From NCBI GenBank assembly GCA_003694425.1, contig RFJX01000269.1, forward strand, positions 1-12,090: DNA of 12,090 nt, given 5' to 3'. Below the pieces are notes generated by a model that worked only from the letters and a program-made list of their open reading frames with translations, was not told where the DNA came from and made no database searches. The position numbers and the translations under genes are program-made. Positions 8,944-12,090 of this stretch are shown here, one piece after another (the first letter of the stretch is position 1; every line of letters starts with the position of its first letter). This stretch comes from Gammaproteobacteria bacterium. GTDB lineage: Bacteria > Pseudomonadota > Gammaproteobacteria > J113.

Positions 8944-9605
8944 TGGCGGTCGTCGGAGATCGGGTACTGGGCAGATTCCAGCAGGGGCTGCAGCGGCTCT
9001 ACGACCTGGAGATCGAGCACGCGGTGCAGGACTTCCTCATCACCGACCGGAAGCTGGCCTGCATCCTGGCGCCCGATGCCCCCCATGCGGGGGCACCCGA
9101 ACGGCTGCTGGTGGCGGAGCGGGAGGACTCGCTGGACCTGAGCCTGTTCCTGGACGAGTCCCTGCTGCGGCAGCTGCAGGAGGATGACCCGGACCGGCGG
9201 CTGCACAGCGGCAATCTGCAGCCCTATCTGCAGGTCCTTGAAGGGGTCAGCCACTTCCTCTATCTGGCCTGGAACGCCAGCCGTGACCGCTCAGTCACCA
9301 TGCTGGAGCTTGAGCTGCAGGCCGAGATCGACAAGTTCGTCAGTTCGCTGTTGCTGTTCAGCAGCCAGCACGGCAGCGCCCCGGAGCGGCTCCATGCCTG
9401 CCTGTTCGACAATCCCGCCTACGACGAGGCGCTGGATGAGCGGACCCGGGCCCGCTACCGCGACGCCAACCGCTACGCCGCCCGCTACTGCATGCACCTG
9501 CTGCGGCAGCTCGGCCACTACCGCTTCGGTGCCCTGCTCGGGGAGCTGCGCCGTTTCTACCGTCTGCCGCAACCGCGCAAGCTCGCCCTGATCGAGGCCC
9601 TGTGA
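8943..9605 (+). CDS. Conserved-looking protein of unknown function (second of a coupled pair)
   Basis: A 220-residue predicted soluble helical protein, not assigned to a named family. Segments that look like conserved core are LDLSLFLD (64-71), NLQPYLQVLEGVSHFLYLAW (91-110), MLELELQAEIDKFV (120-133) and ANRYAARYCMHLL (175-187). The E100-x3-H104 pair and the glutamates at 122, 124 and 128 fall on neighbouring helices, a layout that could bind a metal ion, but this is speculation. It starts at ATG 8943 inside the previous stop codon, with GGGGAG (8931-8936) as ribosome site. It converges on the glycosyltransferase gene, 27 bases away, with no T-tract terminator between them. Confidence 0.88.
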   Translation: MAVVGDRVLGRFQQGLQRLYDLEIEHAVQDFLITDRKLACILAPDAPHAGAPERLLVAEREDSLDLSLFLDESLLRQLQEDDPDRRLHSGNLQPYLQVLEGVSHFLYLAWNASRDRSVTMLELELQAEIDKFVSSLLLFSSQHGSAPERLHACLFDNPAYDEALDERTRARYRDANRYAARYCMHLLRQLGHYRFGALLGELRRFYRLPQPRKLALIEAL

Positions 9606-9615
9606 TCGCGCGATC
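9604..9615. repeat. 12-bp perfect palindrome in a convergent junction
   Basis: GATCGCGCGATC equals its own reverse complement and starts inside the stop codon of the upstream plus-strand gene. It sits in the 27-base gap between two convergent genes. No T tract follows on either strand. It contains two GATC sites. A role is not evident, and chance is possible in such G+C-rich DNA. Confidence 0.5.
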
Positions 9616-9632
9616 GGCGCGGACCGTCCCAC

Positions 9633-11663
9633 TCAGTCGGTCTGTCTCATGGGCAGGACGAAGCGCTTGTCTCCCGGACCGGGCGGCAGCTTGAACTGCC
9701 CGGCCTGGCAGACGATCTCCTTGCCGGAGCGGACCGGGAAGGTGAGCTGGCGGATGGCCATCAGGTTGTAGCGGCGCGGGTCGCTGGAGGCGAGCTTCAC
9801 CGCCTCGTTGGCCATCGCCCTTGCCTCCTCCAGCCGGCCGGCGTGGGCCAGGGCGAGGGCCAGGCTGCCCATTATCGCGGGACGGGAGGCACCCCCGGCC
9901 TCGCGCAGGAGGTCGCGAAAGGCCTGGATCGCCAGTTCCTGGGCGTTCGGGTCCTCGACGCAGGTCGCCAGTAGCCAGAGCCGTGCCTGGTAGAGCTCTC
10001 CGCTCTTCGGGTGGGCCTTGATCGCCGCGTCCAGGACTTCGAGGGCCTTGTCGTATTGCCCCTGTTCGCGATAGAGGTTGTACTGCATCTCGTAGAGCAT
10101 GAGATTGTCCTTCACCAGCGGGATCCCCGCCTCCACGGCGTTGAGCGCCTGCTCCATCCGTCCGGCCCGGTGATGGACCAGGCCAAGGCGCAGGTGGGGC
10201 AGGAGATAGGCCGGCTGCGCCTTGACCGCCTTCTCGTAGTGCTCCCTGGCCTCCGGCAGGTCGTCGTCGGCCATCCGCAGGTCCCCGCTCTCCATCCAGG
10301 CCTGGGAGACCTGATAGCTGGTCTGCCGCTGCAGCATCTCCACGCTGGTCAGACCGGTGAAGTAGTTGATCACCGCCAGGGGCAGGGGGAGCAGGGCGAT
10401 GGCCCATCGGCCCCACTCCTTCAGCGGCAGGCTGGACCAGCGGCCCATCGCCCCGGCGGCGAGCACCACCAGGCCCGGTGCCGCCGGGATCCGGTAGCGG
10501 GCGGAGTAGTGAAACAGGAGCACGGTGAACAGGGCAAGCAGGATGGTCAGGAGTTCGGGGAGGAGGCGGCGGCCGGCGAGCAGCCCGAGCAGGGCCAGCC
10601 CCATCAGCCAGGGCAGCTCGACGGGGGCCAGGACCAGGGTCCGGTAGAGACCGAGCTCCCGCATCAGCGGGATGACGTAGAGGTCGTCATAGGCGCGCGA
10701 GGTGAGGAACCACCAGGCCTTCCTGCCCATGAGCAGCAGGGCCTCACCCGGCTGCTGACGCCAGTAGTCGAGGGCCATGTCACGAAACAGCGCATCGATC
10801 CGGGACCAGGAGCCCTGCTCCCCCTTCACGGCGCGATAGTAGCGCTGCATGTCGATCCCGGGGGATTTGCGTCCGGGCTCGATCCCTTTCACCGGGCTGA
10901 GGACCCCCACCGCCTGCGGGTTGTTGCCTTCGGCCATGTGCAGGCCGATCTCCGCGCTGACCGGGATGAAGGTGTGGTCGGTGCGCCAGTTGTGCCAGGT
11001 GGCCGGCGAGACGACGGCGGCGGCGAGGAGGACGACGGCCCCCGCCTGGACCAGACGACGCAGCGCCGGGCCCCGCCCGATGAGCAGCCAGAGGGCGAAC
11101 AGGGGCGGCAGCAGGAGGGCGGGGGGCCAGGCGAGGGCGAGCAGGCCCAGCAGGAGTCCCATCCCGGTGATGCCGCCCCAGCCGATCCGCTCCCGGTCCG
11201 GCAGGGCGGCCCAGGAACGGATCAGCAGGGCGACGAGCAGCAGTTGCAGGGTCTGCGGGGCCACCTCGGTGAAGTCGACGGCCAGCTCCCAGGAGAAGCC
11301 GAAGATCGCCAGCGCGAAGAGCCCGGCCAGGTCACCGAAACGGCTCCGGGCGGTGGTGCTGACCAGCCACATGGCCAGGATGTTGAAGACGAGCTGGATC
11401 GCAAAGAGGGTGGCGAGCCCCCCGCCCAGCCAGCGGATGGCGGCCAGCAGATAGGGGTAGAGGGGCGCCACGAGGAAGGGGTCGTCCGGGAACCAGACAC
11501 CCGACGCCTTCCAGCCGGCCTCCTTCCAGTAGACGTAGTCCTGGTAGAGCAGCACCTCGGAGAACGGATTGGCGTGCAGGAACTCCCACAGCACTCCCAG
11601 GCGGAGGGCGACGGCGGCCAGCAACAGGCCCCAGAACCAGCGGTGATAGTTGCGCATTGTCAT
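9633..11663 (-). CDS. GT-C-fold membrane glycosyltransferase with C-terminal TPR domain
   Basis: A 676-residue inner-membrane protein. Residues 1-440 hold about ten hydrophobic segments (about 9-29, 64-80, 83-104, 110-128, 134-151, 165-180, 181-196, 204-220, 342-362, 370-386, 393-407 and 419-437 are candidates). This fits the GT-C fold of PMT/ArnT-like enzymes that use a polyprenyl-phosphate sugar donor. D42 in the first loop (LLYQDYVYWKEAG) is a candidate catalytic acid, and the APLYPYL (66-72) and HYSARYRIPAAP (385-396) motifs suit the family. Residues about 447-640 form roughly five TPR repeats, such as 470-483 (PEAREHYEKAVKAQ). Substrate and acceptor are unknown; protein or lipid glycosylation are both possible. 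Start is ATG 11663 (MTMRN) or ATG 11657; neither has a good ribosome site. It follows the patatin gene by 137 bases in the same direction. Confidence 0.85.
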   Translation of the reverse strand: MTMRNYHRWFWGLLLAAVALRLGVLWEFLHANPFSEVLLYQDYVYWKEAGWKASGVWFPDDPFLVAPLYPYLLAAIRWLGGGLATLFAIQLVFNILAMWLVSTTARSRFGDLAGLFALAIFGFSWELAVDFTEVAPQTLQLLLVALLIRSWAALPDRERIGWGGITGMGLLLGLLALAWPPALLLPPLFALWLLIGRGPALRRLVQAGAVVLLAAAVVSPATWHNWRTDHTFIPVSAEIGLHMAEGNNPQAVGVLSPVKGIEPGRKSPGIDMQRYYRAVKGEQGSWSRIDALFRDMALDYWRQQPGEALLLMGRKAWWFLTSRAYDDLYVIPLMRELGLYRTLVLAPVELPWLMGLALLGLLAGRRLLPELLTILLALFTVLLFHYSARYRIPAAPGLVVLAAGAMGRWSSLPLKEWGRWAIALLPLPLAVINYFTGLTSVEMLQRQTSYQVSQAWMESGDLRMADDDLPEAREHYEKAVKAQPAYLLPHLRLGLVHHRAGRMEQALNAVEAGIPLVKDNLMLYEMQYNLYREQGQYDKALEVLDAAIKAHPKSGELYQARLWLLATCVEDPNAQELAIQAFRDLLREAGGASRPAIMGSLALALAHAGRLEEARAMANEAVKLASSDPRRYNLMAIRQLTFPVRSGKEIVCQAGQFKLPPGPGDKRFVLPMRQTD

Positions 11664-11700
11664 GGTGGTTTCTTGTCAGGGAGAACCCGGCGGTCGCCGG

Positions 11701-11724
11701 CCGGCCTTCAGGATCGAAGGCCGG
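11701..11724. repeat. Intergenic inverted repeat upstream of the glycosyltransferase
   Basis: CCGGCCTTC (11701-11709) pairs perfectly with GAAGGCCGG (11716-11724) around a six-base loop. It lies in the 137-base gap between the patatin gene stop and the glycosyltransferase start, about 40 bases from that start, so it probably falls in the leader of the latter. There is no T tract on either side, so it is not a standard terminator. A weak promoter-like pair lies just upstream on the minus strand: TGGAGC (11761-11756), 17 bases, TAGACT (11738-11733). Confidence 0.55.
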
Positions 11725-11800
11725 AAACGCGAAGTCTACCGGAACCCCGGCGGCTGCTCCACAGGCGGGGAAGAGCGCGCCGCGTCGGCTGCGCGGTGGC

Positions 11801-12090
11801 TCATCGCCCGTTTGCGAACTCTTCCAGGGCGGCGCGGGCCTGGCGCCGGCCCAGTTCGATCAGATCGGCGGCGCGGTGGAAATCGAAGATGCGGCAGGCG
11901 TTGCGCGGGACCTCGATCAGGAGGTCAGGGGTGTTGGTTGCCAGGCGGAAGCGGGCGATACGCCCCTGCATCGTATCCATGGAGCGGCTGACGATGTCGA
12001 TCAGGCCCAGTTCCTCCTCGTGGTCCTCGGCCAGGGGCATCCCCATCCGGCTGAGGAAACCCTCGATCTTCTCCCGATACTCCTCCAGGC
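11801..12090 (-). CDS. Patatin-like phospholipase family protein, RssA/NTE type (N-terminus cut by window edge)
   Basis: Only the last 96 residues are visible; the gene continues beyond the right edge. The segment has the features I associate with the C-terminal part of bacterial patatin/RssA-like serine hydrolases: DIVSRSMDTMQGRIARFRLA, then TPDLLIEVPRNACRIFDFHR and a closing ADLIELGRR. The catalytic GxSxG and the Asp of the dyad lie upstream and cannot be checked, so activity on lipids is inferred from family resemblance. The gene runs in the same direction as the glycosyltransferase, separated by 137 bases. The stop is TGA at 11803-11801. The internal ATG at 12046 is not a real start, since the frame stays open to the edge. 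Confidence 0.82.
   Translation of the reverse strand, partial: LEEYREKIEGFLSRMGMPLAEDHEEELGLIDIVSRSMDTMQGRIARFRLATNTPDLLIEVPRNACRIFDFHRAADLIELGRRQARAALEEFANGR

Overview
The window looks like a chromosomal housekeeping segment from a G+C-rich (about two thirds by eye) gammaproteobacterium. The homodimeric-type pyruvate dehydrogenase E1 (AceE), the groESL operon and dense overlapping operons fit that reading. A perfect CIRCE operator upstream of groES suggests a lineage that keeps HrcA control, such as Chromatiales or Ectothiorhodospiraceae-like sulfur or halophilic bacteria; this placement is inference. I see no insertion sequence, tRNA, rRNA, CRISPR array, phage gene or attachment site.

Layout. 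(1) Positions 1-2319, minus: aceE, cut at its C-terminal end by the window edge. (2) Positions 2499-4007, plus: an M17 leucyl-aminopeptidase-family enzyme, divergent from aceE, with all metal ligands in place but variant motif contexts. (3) Positions 5883-4004, minus: a compact operon of a two-motif CDGSH iron-sulfur protein, a HAD-superfamily phosphatase and a short-chain dehydrogenase. The last of these shares a CTAG stop-codon palindrome with the aminopeptidase. (4) Positions 6021-8216, plus: groES-groEL with a promoter resembling both sigma-70 and sigma-32 classes, a perfect CIRCE operator and a strong intrinsic terminator. (5) Positions 8256-9605, plus: two translationally coupled genes of unknown function behind a promoter-like sequence with a perfect GCCGATAA box (FliA/sigma-28 type). 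(6) Positions 11663-9633, minus: a multi-pass GT-C-like glycosyltransferase fused to a C-terminal TPR domain. (7) Positions 12090-11801, minus: the C-terminal end of a patatin/RssA-like phospholipase, cut by the window edge.

The units do not form one pathway. aceE supplies acetyl-CoA, groESL folds proteins, the CDGSH-HAD-SDR operon is an uncharacterised redox/phosphatase set, and the right-hand end points to cell-envelope and lipid chemistry. The least explained part is the two-gene unit at 8323-9605, which is the best candidate for something undescribed. Its motility-type promoter is a testable lead, not a proven function.
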